Origin: Saccharophagus degradans 2-40
GTDB lineage: Bacteria > Pseudomonadota > Gammaproteobacteria > Pseudomonadales > Cellvibrionaceae
Assembly (NCBI RefSeq): GCF_000013665.1
Contig: NC_007912.1
Coordinates: 4,333,501-4,397,500 of the forward strand
Reading direction: 5' to 3'
DNA: 64,000 bases
Each line of letters begins with the position of its first letter. Positions within the stretch are counted from its first letter, which is position 1. Under the pieces are notes generated by a model. That model ran no database searches and was not told the DNA's origin. It saw only the letters and a program-made list of their open reading frames with translations. The position numbers and the translations under genes are program-made. Below are positions 15,647 to 25,173 of the stretch, piece after piece.

Positions 15647-16169
15647 CTCCCTGAGACTTAAATGCCACGCGGTTATTTACATCGCGGCTTGCTCTAATTA
15701 ACTCGTCGCCATTGGCGCTAAGTGAGGTAAGGTTTTTTGCCTGTCTGTCGTATAGCACCACATTCACAGTGGCGGCTAAATTTAAACACCCCTTGGTAGG
15801 AATATAAACCGCTGCGTCGGCGGCATCAATAATACTTTGGTTAATCGTGCCGTCCTCGGGGCCAAATACATAAAGCGCATGCTCTGGGTGGGTAAAATCC
15901 GGTAGCGCTACAGCCCCTTCAATTAAATCTACACACACAATTTTAACCCCTGCGCTTACCGCTGTAGCCAAGTTATCTACACCACGTAGAGGTATATGCT
16001 GGCTAGCTTGCTTGGTATCGGTATGAAACTTTGCCGCTTTACTATACCGCTGCCCAGTGTAAAGTACGTAATTGGCGCCGAAGCACCCAGCAGCACGCAT
16101 AATTGCCCCAACATTGGTGGGGCTCTTAGGGTTAATTAAGCCAATACCTACACTCGTTTTTTCTGTCAT
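15636..16169 (-). CDS. TrmH/SpoU family RNA 2'-O-methyltransferase
   Basis: A 177-residue SPOUT methyltransferase. The three family motifs are present: NPKSPTNVGAIMRAA (motif 1, catalytic Arg region), LYVFGPEDGTI (motif 2, SAM knot) and CLNLAATVNVVLYDR (motif 3). There is no N-terminal substrate-binding extension, so it is a minimal catalytic-domain enzyme like TrmL-type proteins. Whether it acts on tRNA or rRNA cannot be told from the sequence. It is divergent from the DUF748 gene; its last codons lie in a dispersed repeat. Confidence 0.87.
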   Translation of the reverse strand: MTEKTSVGIGLINPKSPTNVGAIMRAAGCFGANYVLYTGQRYSKAAKFHTDTKQASQHIPLRGVDNLATAVSAGVKIVCVDLIEGAVALPDFTHPEHALYVFGPEDGTINQSIIDAADAAVYIPTKGCLNLAATVNVVLYDRQAKNLTSLSANGDELIRASRDVNNRVAFKSQGANS

Positions 16170-16334
16170 CTAAATAATCTACACCCAATGATACATTCTG
16201 CGCTGGCACGTTTTGGCCACTGCGCTATAACTAAACCGCATGGGCGCAGTATACCGGATAACTCTAAGCATTCGTTATAATGCCCAACTGCTCATTTTTA
16301 CGCTTTTACCCCTATTTCAAGCAAGGTGCCGTAC

Positions 16335-19283
16335 ATGGATAACAGCCCAAAACAACTAGCCAAAATGCCCAAACGATGGAAATGGCTGGGCATAATATTA
16401 AGCCTATACGCACTGGCGGGCTTTTTACTGGTACCTTGGGTAATTAGCACCACGCTTACCGACCTAACCCAAAAGCGGTTGCAGCTAACTAGCCACATAG
16501 AAAAAGTGCGCTTTAACCCTTTTACCTTCACCCTACAAATAGATCAGCTTGTGCTGCAGCAACCCGACGGCAGTGAATTTGCAGGTTTTGATAAATTAAA
16601 AGTTAACTTTCAAACTACCAGCCTTTTTTATTGGGCGTGGAGCTTTAAAGAAGTACATTTACTTGGGCTACACAGCACCATAGAGCGCCAAAACGAAATT
16701 GACAATACCCTAAGCACTCTCGCACAACGCTGGCAAGCCAGCGCCGAGCAACAACAAACTACGGCGCCCCCGGCAAACGCCAACGACACTTTACCCCGCA
16801 TTCGTATAAGCGATATTCAGTTTTCTATAGCGCGTATAGATTTGCTAGACCAAGTACCCGCTACACCATTTGCAACCCAGCTAGGCCCTATTCACTTTGG
16901 CGTTAGCGATTTTTCTACTCTGCCAAATAAAACCGGTAAACAGGAATTTTCGTTCGCAACCGAGCAGGGCGCAAAACTTAGCTGGAGCGGCAACATAAGC
17001 CTTGCCCCCTTGGCAAGCGAAGGCAGTGTGGCAATAGAGGGCCCGTATTTACCGCTTATTTCTGACTACCTGCAAGACACGCTAAATTTTAAGATTTTAG
17101 CAGGTGATTTTGATATTGATTTTAATTACGCCATAGCCGAAAGCAGCAACGGAATTAATGTAACCATAGATAAAATACATGCCGGCCTTCACAACCTAAA
17201 CCTTGTTAGCGATAACGGCGAGCCACTGTACAAACTAAAAAGCCTCGCAGTAAGCAATGCGATAGTGGAGTGGCCTGCGCAGCGTGCTCATATACCAGAT
17301 ATTGCACTTAATAACGGTGAGCTATGGGTGAGCAAACACAGCGACGGCATTATTAATTTAACGCAGCTAATAAACACTGAGCAGCCCAGCAGCGCCCCCA
17401 CAGAGAAGCCAACGCAAGCCACGAGTGAATCATCAACACCCTGGCAAGTTACCACCCACAAAATTAGTATTAACAACTGGCAGGTACAATTTAACGACAA
17501 CAGCATTGGCTCGCCGGCATCCATTCTTGTTGGGCCTATCAATATTTCGGCTAAGAATATAGGCACACAAGCCAATCAGCTTATTGGTATTGATGCAATT
17601 TTAGGCATTACAGAAGGCTCACTCTCACTCAACACCGAGCTGCAAATAAACCCTGTTGCGAATATCGCGGGCACCTATTCAGTGGATTCCATTCCCCTAC
17701 AATTAATACAGCCCTACTTGGCCGACTATGCGAAAGTTGAATTGCAAACAGGGCTACTTGCAATACAAGGTACACTTGAAGGCGAAACACCCACGGCTAT
17801 AACAACCCGCGCCGACTTGCAAATAAGCCAGCTAAATATAATAGAGAACGTGACTAATACTCGCCTGCTTGGGTGGAATGAACTAAATGTAAACGATGTG
17901 TATGCAGCGCCACATAATAACGAAGTAAATATCGCGAGTGTTGCGCTAAGCGAAATGTATGCAGATTTTGTGATTGCAGCAGACAGTACAACAACTATTG
18001 ATCGCATTATGGTCGAAGCAAAGTCTACCAATACTGAACCAGAATCAACCCCGTCAGCTACAGACGAAAACTCAGGCCCACCAATGGCGTTAACTATAGG
18101 TAAAATCGAAATTTTACAAAGTGCGGGACATTTTGCTGACCTCTCATTACCACTGCCTTTCGATACTCATATAACCAAACTACATGGCGAGCTTTCAACG
18201 CTTGCCAGTGCAAGCACGCAACCTTCGCAACTTAGTTTAGAAGGGCAGGTGGATGAGTACGGTTTAATGCGTGCCAATGGCTACTTAAGCGCAATGGACC
18301 CCACTAAAAATTCCGATATAAAATTAGTGTTTCGCAATGTGAGCGTACCCAGCTTCTCCCCCTACTCTATTAAGTTTGCAGGCAGAGAAGTACAAAGTGG
18401 CAAGCTCGATTTGAATTTAGAATACAAACTAAACGACGGCAAAATGCAAGCCAACAATAATGTTGTGCTCTACGACTTGGCATTAGGCAAAAAACTCGAC
18501 CAGCCGGGCGCAGTTGATTTACCCCTCGACTTGGCTCTTGCGCTACTAAAAGATGGCAACGGTAAAATAGATGTCGATTTACCCATAACTGGCGATGTAA
18601 ACGACCCCAAATTTGGCATTGGCAAAGTAGCAGGCCAAGCTATAACTCGCTTAATTACCAACATTGTGACATCGCCCTTTAAATTATTAGCTAGCTTGGC
18701 AGGCTCAAGTAGCGAAGATATTGGCAATATTGCGTTTGATGCAGGCAGCAGTAATATTACGCCACCGGAATTAGAAAAAATTTACGCTTTAACCAAAGCG
18801 CTGGCGCAACGCCCCAATTTACAGCTTAGTATTGGCGCCGCCTTCGAACCCAAGCTAGACGGGCGAGCACTAAAAGCAAAGAAACTCGACGCGCTACTTA
18901 TTGCAGAAGCCGGTGAAAATAGCAAAGTGCTCACCCACCCTAAAACACTGCGCGCATTAGAAAACCTATATAAACAGTACCGGTTAGAACCGTCCCTTAA
19001 CGTGCTTGAACAAAGTCACACCAAACAATCACAAGAGGGTAAGCAAACTGTCGATACCTTAGCCTACGCCAACCAAATTAAAAATAAGCTAATCGATCAA
19101 CAACCACTAGATCAAATAGAACTACACACACTTGCCAAAGCGCGCGCACAGGTTATTGAAAACGCTATTACAGAAAAAAATATTGCCATAACCAAGCAAA
19201 TACAGCTGGGCGAGTTAGAAGCCGTAAAGGCAACCAAACAAAAACAAATTATTACCGAGTTAGAAATTAACGTAAAGAAGTGA
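16335..19283 (+). CDS. DUF748 protein (AsmA-like, envelope)
   Basis: A 982-residue protein with one N-terminal membrane helix (WLGIILSLYALAGFLLVPWVI) and a very large periplasmic part of repeating beta-rich segments of the AsmA/DUF748 kind. The region FDLNLEYKLNDGKMQANN, then VDLPITGDVNDPKFGIGKV, is a family signature. The C-terminal part (FDAGSSNITPPELEKIYALT) is helical and charged. AsmA-like proteins are thought to bridge the periplasm and move phospholipids; this specific role is inferred. The ATG at 16335 has AAGG eight bases upstream; a GTG three codons earlier is the alternative. Confidence 0.85.
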   Translation: MDNSPKQLAKMPKRWKWLGIILSLYALAGFLLVPWVISTTLTDLTQKRLQLTSHIEKVRFNPFTFTLQIDQLVLQQPDGSEFAGFDKLKVNFQTTSLFYWAWSFKEVHLLGLHSTIERQNEIDNTLSTLAQRWQASAEQQQTTAPPANANDTLPRIRISDIQFSIARIDLLDQVPATPFATQLGPIHFGVSDFSTLPNKTGKQEFSFATEQGAKLSWSGNISLAPLASEGSVAIEGPYLPLISDYLQDTLNFKILAGDFDIDFNYAIAESSNGINVTIDKIHAGLHNLNLVSDNGEPLYKLKSLAVSNAIVEWPAQRAHIPDIALNNGELWVSKHSDGIINLTQLINTEQPSSAPTEKPTQATSESSTPWQVTTHKISINNWQVQFNDNSIGSPASILVGPINISAKNIGTQANQLIGIDAILGITEGSLSLNTELQINPVANIAGTYSVDSIPLQLIQPYLADYAKVELQTGLLAIQGTLEGETPTAITTRADLQISQLNIIENVTNTRLLGWNELNVNDVYAAPHNNEVNIASVALSEMYADFVIAADSTTTIDRIMVEAKSTNTEPESTPSATDENSGPPMALTIGKIEILQSAGHFADLSLPLPFDTHITKLHGELSTLASASTQPSQLSLEGQVDEYGLMRANGYLSAMDPTKNSDIKLVFRNVSVPSFSPYSIKFAGREVQSGKLDLNLEYKLNDGKMQANNNVVLYDLALGKKLDQPGAVDLPLDLALALLKDGNGKIDVDLPITGDVNDPKFGIGKVAGQAITRLITNIVTSPFKLLASLAGSSSEDIGNIAFDAGSSNITPPELEKIYALTKALAQRPNLQLSIGAAFEPKLDGRALKAKKLDALLIAEAGENSKVLTHPKTLRALENLYKQYRLEPSLNVLEQSHTKQSQEGKQTVDTLAYANQIKNKLIDQQPLDQIELHTLAKARAQVIENAITEKNIAITKQIQLGELEAVKATKQKQIITELEINVKK

Positions 19284-19310
19284 CTTAGTGAACCTCTGAT
19301 TGACGACCAT

Positions 19311-19343
19311 AAAAAAGCCGGCCCCACTTGCGCAGGGCCGGCC
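19311..19343 (-). terminator. Terminator of the GH5 endoglucanase gene
   Basis: Read on the minus strand: GGGCCGGC-type arm, loop, GGGGCCGGC arm and then six T. The 8-pair G+C stem (19317-19324 with 19335-19342) followed by a U-tract is a strong intrinsic terminator after the endoglucanase. It also sits after the convergent DUF748 gene. Confidence 0.8.
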
Positions 19344-19399
19344 TCTGTTTACTTAAAATGGCAACTAACCTCTAACAATTAGTCACCTACAGCTTGAGA

Positions 19400-21577
19400 T
19401 TAAATACCCCAAAGCTCTTTAAGTAAGTTAGTTTTGCGAGAATCGAAGTCTAACCAACGCCCCCAACCTGCATCGTTAGAAACAGGGTCGTACTCGTGAC
19501 CATACCAACCGCCAGTGTCGCCAGACTCTGGGTTAATTGACCAGTAACAAGCTTGGATGTTTTTCTCAACCATGTAGTCAACAAACGCTTCTTGCCACTG
19601 TCTGTCGATTCCAGGGGTGATGTGGCTCCACATATCTTTTTCTGCTTGGCGCGTGCCATTTGGCCAATCCATGTTGCCACCAAACTCACCCACTACCATG
19701 GCAAAGCCTTGCTCACGTAAGAAGCCGAAATGCTCATCCCAACCAGCTGCTAAGGTTGCATAATCGATAACAATTTGACAGCCAGCTTCAGCCGCCTCAT
19801 CACCTTCTAAACCAACACACTCTGGATCATTCGGGTCCATAAATTGACGCTGAACAAATACAGATGGGCCATAGGTATGCGGTGAAATAACTAGACGATC
19901 TTTTGGAATATTAAGCGGAGCAGTTTGCGCAGGATAAAAGTTTTCGCCCCAGTTAGGGTTAGAAGACTCGTCTCCATGTGGCACATCAACACCAGCACCC
20001 GTGCCGCCTGCAACACCCTCAACAAAGATTAGAATATCTGGGTTAACTTCGCTAATGGCTTGATAAGCGCTTTCAGAAAGTGCTTTCCACTCTTCCCAAG
20101 TGTAATCCCATGGTTCGTTAAAAATATCGATACCGATAATATTATCAACGCCCAAGGATTCAGATAAACCAGCAATCTCACGCAAGTTGTTTAACCAAAT
20201 TTCCTCGTTGTACTCGTGCACAGTTACACCTGGGCCCACATTGGTGCCACAAGAATAATCTTCACGGGTAAAGTCATAACCCACTCGCGTTGCATCCACA
20301 TAAGGAGGCTCTGCATCTAAACGGCCTGCACGCCAACCCACGTAGTTACTACAAGAGTGAATATCAATTAGCACTTGAATGTCATTTTCGTTAGCTTGAA
20401 CAATGAAGTCTTCTAACGCTTGACGTGCATTGGTTTGCTGCACAGATTCGTGATTTTTAAGCACGCCGCCGTTGCGCACATCACCCACACCTTGAGGGTC
20501 GTTAGGGTTTAATGTTTGCGGTGCAATAGGCAAGCGAACCATGTTGATACCTTGGGCGGTAATTTCGCTCATGGTTTGCTGAATAGTGCGGCCACTATCT
20601 ACCCACCACATGTTGCCAACATATAATTCAAGCGGCGCACCGCCTGGGTTATTTTGCGCATCTGAAGGCTCGTGCTGGCCCTCTAGACCAAACCAGTTAC
20701 CACAACGAACAGGCAGTACTTCACCATTTTTAGTAATATTACCGGTAGCATCTACGCGGAATACTCCACCACCACTTGAAGACGACGAGCTAGTGCTAGA
20801 GGTTGAGCTGCTGCTAGTAGAGCTTGTGGAACTTGATGAAGTGCTTGAAGTACTACTTGTTGAGCTCGATGAAGTACTTGAAGTACTAGATGAGCTGGTA
20901 GACGAAGTGCTAGAAGAACTTGAAGAACTTGAAGAACTTGGGCAACTATTAATTACACCACCATTGCCAGATTGGCTGTTACAAGTAGTGCGACCAATAC
21001 AGCTTTGATTGTTTTCCCAACCCCAACCACTGTCTTGATTATTACATAATGGGCGCGGTGCATCTTGATACCACTTACACATTTCTACACATTCACCACC
21101 AGAGGATGAACTGCTAGAGCTAGTAGAAGACGTGCTAGAAGAACTTGTAGATGATGAGCTTGTGCTAGAAGTAGAGCTGGATGAAGAGCTGCTAGAAGAC
21201 CCCGTACCGCTACCTACACACGTTGGCGTTGCCAAGTTACCATTTGAATTGCCCTGAAAACCAAAGCTGGTGGACTGACCATTACCCAAATTGCCATTCC
21301 AACTAATATTAGATGCACTAATTGTATTGCCGCTAGTACTCAAAGCTGCGTTCCAGCCATTTGTCATTTGCGGGGCTGAGGCAAAATTTAAATTTACGGT
21401 CCAGCCACTAACAGCGCTACCGCTGTTTGTAACACGAACATCGGCTTGGTAGCCACTATTCCACTGGTTAAAGTTCGTTACTTCGCACGTTACGTCTGCA
21501 AAGGCTACAGGCGATAAAGCTATCGCAACTGCAGCACCCACAGTACGCAAAGGCGTAAAGAGAGTGTTGATTTTCAT
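19400..21577 (-). CDS. cel5I: Secreted endoglucanase: CBM2 - Ser linker - CBM10 - Ser linker - GH5
   Basis: A 725-residue secreted cellulase. A signal peptide ends at SPVAFA. CBM2 covers about residues 28-125 (VTCEVTNFNQWNSGYQADV ... NGWN, cellulose-binding aromatics). A poly-Ser linker follows, then CBM10 at about 160-213 (CVEMCKWYQDAPRPLC, GWGWENNQSCIGRTTC), a longer poly-Ser/Thr linker, and the GH5 domain from about 272 to the end. The acid/base Glu is in IDIFNEPWDY (near 487) and the nucleophile Glu in VVGEFGGNM (near 629). A GAGGATAAAT ribosome site precedes the ATG. The module order and length match what I recall for S. degradans Cel5I; that name is from memory and unverified. Confidence 0.93.
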   Translation of the reverse strand: MKINTLFTPLRTVGAAVAIALSPVAFADVTCEVTNFNQWNSGYQADVRVTNSGSAVSGWTVNLNFASAPQMTNGWNAALSTSGNTISASNISWNGNLGNGQSTSFGFQGNSNGNLATPTCVGSGTGSSSSSSSSSTSSTSSSSTSSSSTSSTSSSSSSSGGECVEMCKWYQDAPRPLCNNQDSGWGWENNQSCIGRTTCNSQSGNGGVINSCPSSSSSSSSSSTSSTSSSSTSSTSSSSTSSTSSTSSSSTSSTSSSSTSSTSSSSSSGGGVFRVDATGNITKNGEVLPVRCGNWFGLEGQHEPSDAQNNPGGAPLELYVGNMWWVDSGRTIQQTMSEITAQGINMVRLPIAPQTLNPNDPQGVGDVRNGGVLKNHESVQQTNARQALEDFIVQANENDIQVLIDIHSCSNYVGWRAGRLDAEPPYVDATRVGYDFTREDYSCGTNVGPGVTVHEYNEEIWLNNLREIAGLSESLGVDNIIGIDIFNEPWDYTWEEWKALSESAYQAISEVNPDILIFVEGVAGGTGAGVDVPHGDESSNPNWGENFYPAQTAPLNIPKDRLVISPHTYGPSVFVQRQFMDPNDPECVGLEGDEAAEAGCQIVIDYATLAAGWDEHFGFLREQGFAMVVGEFGGNMDWPNGTRQAEKDMWSHITPGIDRQWQEAFVDYMVEKNIQACYWSINPESGDTGGWYGHEYDPVSNDAGWGRWLDFDSRKTNLLKELWGI
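20770..20945 (-). repeat. Poly-serine linker coding repeat, between CBM10 and GH5
   Basis: Degenerate repeats of Ser codons (AGC, AGT, TCA, TCT, TCG) with Thr every few residues, encoding the linker in front of the GH5 domain. A second block at about 21105-21200 encodes the CBM2-CBM10 linker. The repetition is in both protein and DNA and can expand or contract by slippage. Confidence 0.85.
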
Positions 21578-22189
21578 TATTTATCCTCATTAAGGAAGAA
21601 GTGTTATCGCAAACATGATGCCCTTGTTTTTATAACGGGCTTAATAGTTATATTGATTACGCACATTAAAACCGCGCGCTTTCGGGTGGCACTGAGCCTT
21701 GTGAGCCATGCCACCAACAGTAATTAATTACTGCGTGTGCCAAGGGCATTACTGTTATTACTTTTATTAGAATACGTTGATGAACAACCTAGAAAAAAGA
21801 AAAAACGACTAAACAATCCATATTTATGGCGCATAAAAACGGCCAAAGAAAAGAAAGACAGTAAACCGCCTTAACGCCTTTCTAGGCGCTTGTATACTAC
21901 ACAAAATCGGTTACATGACATAGCAGTTAACATGCAAAATAACATTTATTGAGCGAATAACATGAACTGATTCTTCTTTTAATGATAAAAAGAAATAAAT
22001 AAAAAGCGGGGTTATTTGGAATCGTAAAAACCGAAATGAGGTTTAGAAAAGTACACTACTGGCAATTTGGCGCACAAATACTCATTCCAGATAGCTTGCG
22101 ACCATACTAATAATTACACATCCTCCCAATCCCAATAAAGTGGCACCGCAAGCATCATCCAACTAACAAATGCCACACACTCTAATTTT
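21578..22189. other. Endoglucanase leader and promoter region
   Basis: About 610 bases without a gene. The part next to the cellulase (21618-21749) has nested inverted repeats: ATGCCCTTG (21618-21626) pairs with CAAGGGCAT (21741-21749). Inside these, GGTGGCA (21685-21691) pairs with TGCCACC (21709-21715), and CAGTAATTAATTACTG (21718-21733) is a perfect palindrome. This may be a structured 5' leader or operators. The rest, to 22140, is A+T-rich with no clear signal. Confidence 0.45.
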
Positions 22190-22381
22190 TCAACCACCGT
22201 GCTCTGGCAACTTATCTAACACAGCAATAATAAGCGTTGCCAAAGGGCCAATAAATAACGAGATAAAAAACCACAACAAACCGCTGCGGTTTTTACTTTG
22301 CGCCAGCACACAATTTATTAGCGCAAGTGTGCCTACTCCCACAAAAAACTGGCTACCTTGGTAAATAATATCGCTTTCCAT
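22190..22381 (-). CDS. Small two-helix membrane protein
   Basis: A 63-residue protein with two hydrophobic helices (FFVGVGTLALINCVLA and LLWFFISLFIGPLATLIIAVL) joined by a short basic loop (QSKNRSG). No family is recognised beyond small membrane proteins of this topology. The ATG has a strong GGGGGAAG ribosome site, and the gene starts 20 bases after the LytTR regulator gene on the same strand, so it is probably translated as the second gene of that operon. Confidence 0.6.
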   Translation of the reverse strand: MESDIIYQGSQFFVGVGTLALINCVLAQSKNRSGLLWFFISLFIGPLATLIIAVLDKLPEHGG

Positions 22382-22401
22382 TCTTCCCCCTTAATTCGTT
22401 T

Positions 22402-23289
22402 TTAACCTGCTGCAGTTGCACTCGTTGCGCGAAAATTATCGCGGTAGCGTCGCGACAGTGAGACTTCTGCTCCACTTGCCAAATAAATAGTGTAATCACC
22501 CGAATCGAGCGGCTGCAAATGCGTCACCCGATTTATATTCACAATAGCGGAACGGTGCACGCGACTAAATACCCCCTCCGGTAACAATCGCTCTAACTTC
22601 GTCATAGTAATGCGCATAGGGTAAACACTGTTTTTAACGTGCAAATTCGCATAGTTGCCGCTGGCTTCAACCCAGTCTATATCTGCCACGGAAATTAAGA
22701 ATTCTTTGCCTAGCTTTTTAACCAACAATCTATCGGGTATTGGTTTTGTACTTGTTTCACTTTCTTGCACATAGCTCGCCTCCCCTTGTAGCCGGCGCAC
22801 AATAAACTGAAAGCAATTTATTACAATTAAAATAGTGATGTAGGTCATTGCATCCTTACGCAATTCATATAAAAACTCGTAAACCACATTACCAAACTTA
22901 TACTCCCACCCTACTAGCCAGTAACATAGCTTTCTTAGCCACACCATACCCGTCACATGTATAACCGAGAAAGGTATAACAAGGGCAGCATGGGCAGCGC
23001 ACACACCCAGTAGCGGCAGCTTGGCTTTTAACTTTTCGTCGATGCGCGCTATGGGCCACACCGCCAAAACAATAAGCACAATACTGCTTAACTCCCAGCA
23101 AAAGGGTTCCCACACGGCTAACTCTCTACCAACACGTTTAGCCTCCATCAAATCGGTGGTAGCTAACACCAAGGTATTCAATAGCATCCACGCTGAAAGA
23201 AGGCCAATAGCCCACCGATTAGGGTATGTAATAAAGTTATTTTTTAGCCGCTCGGCATTTGGTAATTGTTTACTCACACTCAAACCCAA
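22402..23289 (-). CDS. Membrane-bound LytTR-family transcriptional regulator
   Basis: A 295-residue protein with about four membrane helices in residues 25-165 (for example WAIGLLSAWMLLNTLVLA, ELSSIVLIVLAVWPIA, MTYITILIVINCFQFIV) and a C-terminal LytTR DNA-binding domain (about 190-290: RLLVKKLGKEFLISVADIDW, VEASGNYANLHV, FSRVHRSAIVNINRV, GAEVSLSRRYRDNF). It lacks a phosphoreceiver domain, so signal input is probably through the membrane part. It is divergent from an acyltransferase gene, with a small membrane protein gene downstream; regulation of that acyltransferase is a plausible inference. Confidence 0.88.
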   Translation of the reverse strand: MGLSVSKQLPNAERLKNNFITYPNRWAIGLLSAWMLLNTLVLATTDLMEAKRVGRELAVWEPFCWELSSIVLIVLAVWPIARIDEKLKAKLPLLGVCAAHAALVIPFSVIHVTGMVWLRKLCYWLVGWEYKFGNVVYEFLYELRKDAMTYITILIVINCFQFIVRRLQGEASYVQESETSTKPIPDRLLVKKLGKEFLISVADIDWVEASGNYANLHVKNSVYPMRITMTKLERLLPEGVFSRVHRSAIVNINRVTHLQPLDSGDYTIYLASGAEVSLSRRYRDNFRATSATAAG

Positions 23290-23446
23290 GTTTCTCAGTA
23301 ATTTTCGTCACAGCTATCTGCCACTTATCACAATTTCAATTAATTCAATCACTTAAGCGTACTGCATTTACCCCAACACTCGCACACTAAAGTAACCATT
23401 TTGCGCTATAGCGCTAGAAAATACACGTTACAAAAGAGAGATAGCA

Positions 23447-24649
23447 ATGCAACAAGGTATACAGCATTGGGCACATACGCGTAAACACGAGCTAGATTGG
23501 TTGCGGGTATTGGCCTTTGGCTTACTTATTATTTACCACATAGGTATGGCCTATGTGGCGGACTGGGGCTGGCATGTTAAAAGCAGTCACCAAAGTGAAT
23601 TTTTACAAAACCTTATGCTGTGGTCTAATCAGTGGCGAATGCCTCTGTTATTTATAATTAGTGGTGCAGCCGTTTCGTTTCAGCTTGCTCGCGAGCCAAG
23701 CTGGCGATTTGCTACAGGGATAACTGGGCGTGTGCTGCCCGCGCTATTCTTCGGAATGTTTATTATTGTTGCCCCACAGGTGTATATAGAGTTAAAAAGT
23801 AAGGGCCTGCTAGCGGACACTAACTTCTTTAGTTTTTGGCAAGACTACGCAGGTTCCGCCGTTGGCCTAGGCGAGCCTCTGCCCCCTGCCTACATTCGCG
23901 GTGCATATACAAACCTAACCTGGAACCACCTGTGGTACCTGCCGTATCTACTCGCATACAGTCTTGTGGCATGGGCTATTTACCCACTTATATGCAACAG
24001 CTACACAGCCAAAATTGCACCTGTAATTAATGTATTACCCAAAGCAAGCATTGGGCTTGGTCTATATATACTACCTATCGCCACACTCTTTATTATTGGC
24101 GAAACACTTTGGCAGGCCTATCCCACCACCTTTGACCTAGTCAATGACTGGTACAACAATGCGCGTTATTTTTTCGCTTTTATTTTCGGTGTACTCGCAG
24201 TTCGCAGTACCACGCTATGGCAAGCCATTCATCAGTTACGCACCTTATCGGTAGTGGCTGCAACATTAACCTATGCTTTAATTTTATTTTTTATTCATGG
24301 TGGTGAGCTAAGCACGTATATACCATGGCTAAATAATTACGAGAACACAATTCGCAGCATACTATGGCCTGCAAATACTTGGCTTTGGCTAATGACTGTA
24401 CTAGGTTACGGGCAGCACTTTTTTAACAAGCCAAATAAGTTTATTAGCAAAGCCAACAAAGGTGTTTTCTGTTTTTACATTGTGCATCAAACAATAATTG
24501 TTGTTGCTGTGTACTGGTTTAGTTCGTATTCACTGAGCCCTTGGTTAGAGCCCATTTTGGTAACTGTAATTACCGTAACGGGTTGCTTAGTATGCTATTG
24601 GTGCGTGCCCCGAACAGCGTGGCTTAAAAAGCTATTGGGGGTGAGCTAA
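23447..24649 (+). CDS. Acyltransferase 3 family membrane protein
   Basis: A 400-residue protein with about ten membrane helices. The N-terminal RKHELDWLRVLAFGLLIIYHIGM contains the Arg and His (LRV...YHIGM) conserved in Acyltransferase 3 (PF01757) enzymes, followed by WRMPLLFIISGAAVSF, a typical motif. The family O-acylates glycans or lipids at the cell surface; OpgC-like succinylation is one option. It is divergent from the membrane LytTR regulator. A GAGAG ribosome site precedes the ATG. Confidence 0.85.
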   Translation: MQQGIQHWAHTRKHELDWLRVLAFGLLIIYHIGMAYVADWGWHVKSSHQSEFLQNLMLWSNQWRMPLLFIISGAAVSFQLAREPSWRFATGITGRVLPALFFGMFIIVAPQVYIELKSKGLLADTNFFSFWQDYAGSAVGLGEPLPPAYIRGAYTNLTWNHLWYLPYLLAYSLVAWAIYPLICNSYTAKIAPVINVLPKASIGLGLYILPIATLFIIGETLWQAYPTTFDLVNDWYNNARYFFAFIFGVLAVRSTTLWQAIHQLRTLSVVAATLTYALILFFIHGGELSTYIPWLNNYENTIRSILWPANTWLWLMTVLGYGQHFFNKPNKFISKANKGVFCFYIVHQTIIVVAVYWFSSYSLSPWLEPILVTVITVTGCLVCYWCVPRTAWLKKLLGVS

Positions 24650-24692
24650 GGAACAATTAGAAATTCGACAGAGTAGGAGGGGTAAAAACACA

Positions 24693-24765
24693 CCAAAGTT
24701 AGCATCCATTTAAGTACTAACTTTGGCGACAGTATTTGTATTGTGAGGAGACAATCGCCTCCTCA
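24693..24765. terminator. Two hairpins after the acyltransferase gene
   Basis: CCAAAGTTAG (24693-24702) pairs with CTAACTTTGG (24717-24726), and TGAGGAG (24744-24750) pairs with CTCCTCA (24759-24765). Both lie between the acyltransferase and the convergent lipoprotein genes. They lack U-tracts, so terminator function is tentative. Confidence 0.4.
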
Positions 24766-24807
24766 TAACACTTAATGCAAAAAACTGAGCAAAACAACTA
24801 AATAGTA

Positions 24808-25161
24808 TCAGACGTCATTAGCTGATTGTTTAGAGCAGGTAACAACGCCTACAAGCTCATAGTAATAATATTGCCCAGCCGCGGAAGAAAGTGTTCTATC
24901 TAAACGCTCATATAAATAGTCATAGCCCTGCGGGCAAAGTTCACTTGCTCTCTGATGCCAATGCGACTTGATAGTATCGACAAGATTTACCCCACCCGTA
25001 AGCTCGTATTTTAATGCGTATACCCCTTCAGCACTAATGCTATCGGTATAGCCCCCAGCATGCAGGTTACTGGAGGTTAATGGACCATACCTAGGGGTCA
25101 CGCAAGAGCACAAAAGAAGCGAGCTCAATAAAAATGCATAACGCAGTGCTTGAAACATCAC
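24808..25161 (-). CDS. Small lipoprotein of unknown function
   Basis: A 117-residue protein with a signal peptide and lipobox (LLLCSC, Cys near residue 19). The mature part contains AEGVYALKYELTGG and the segment WHQRASELCPQGYDYL, a pattern found in small envelope lipoproteins in which a conserved Cys and Tyr follow an Arg/Ala helix. No function is known. It lies 12 bases after the larger lipoprotein gene and is almost certainly co-transcribed with it. Confidence 0.65.
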   Translation of the reverse strand: MMFQALRYAFLLSSLLLCSCVTPRYGPLTSSNLHAGGYTDSISAEGVYALKYELTGGVNLVDTIKSHWHQRASELCPQGYDYLYERLDRTLSSAAGQYYYYELVGVVTCSKQSANDV

Positions 25162-25173
25162 TCAACAACTCTA

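Noticed and set aside
20586..21008. Open frame on the plus strand, 140 codons, rich in Glu/Leu/Val
   Set aside because: It is the antisense of the poly-Ser linker and GH5 start; repeat composition keeps it open. No ribosome site.
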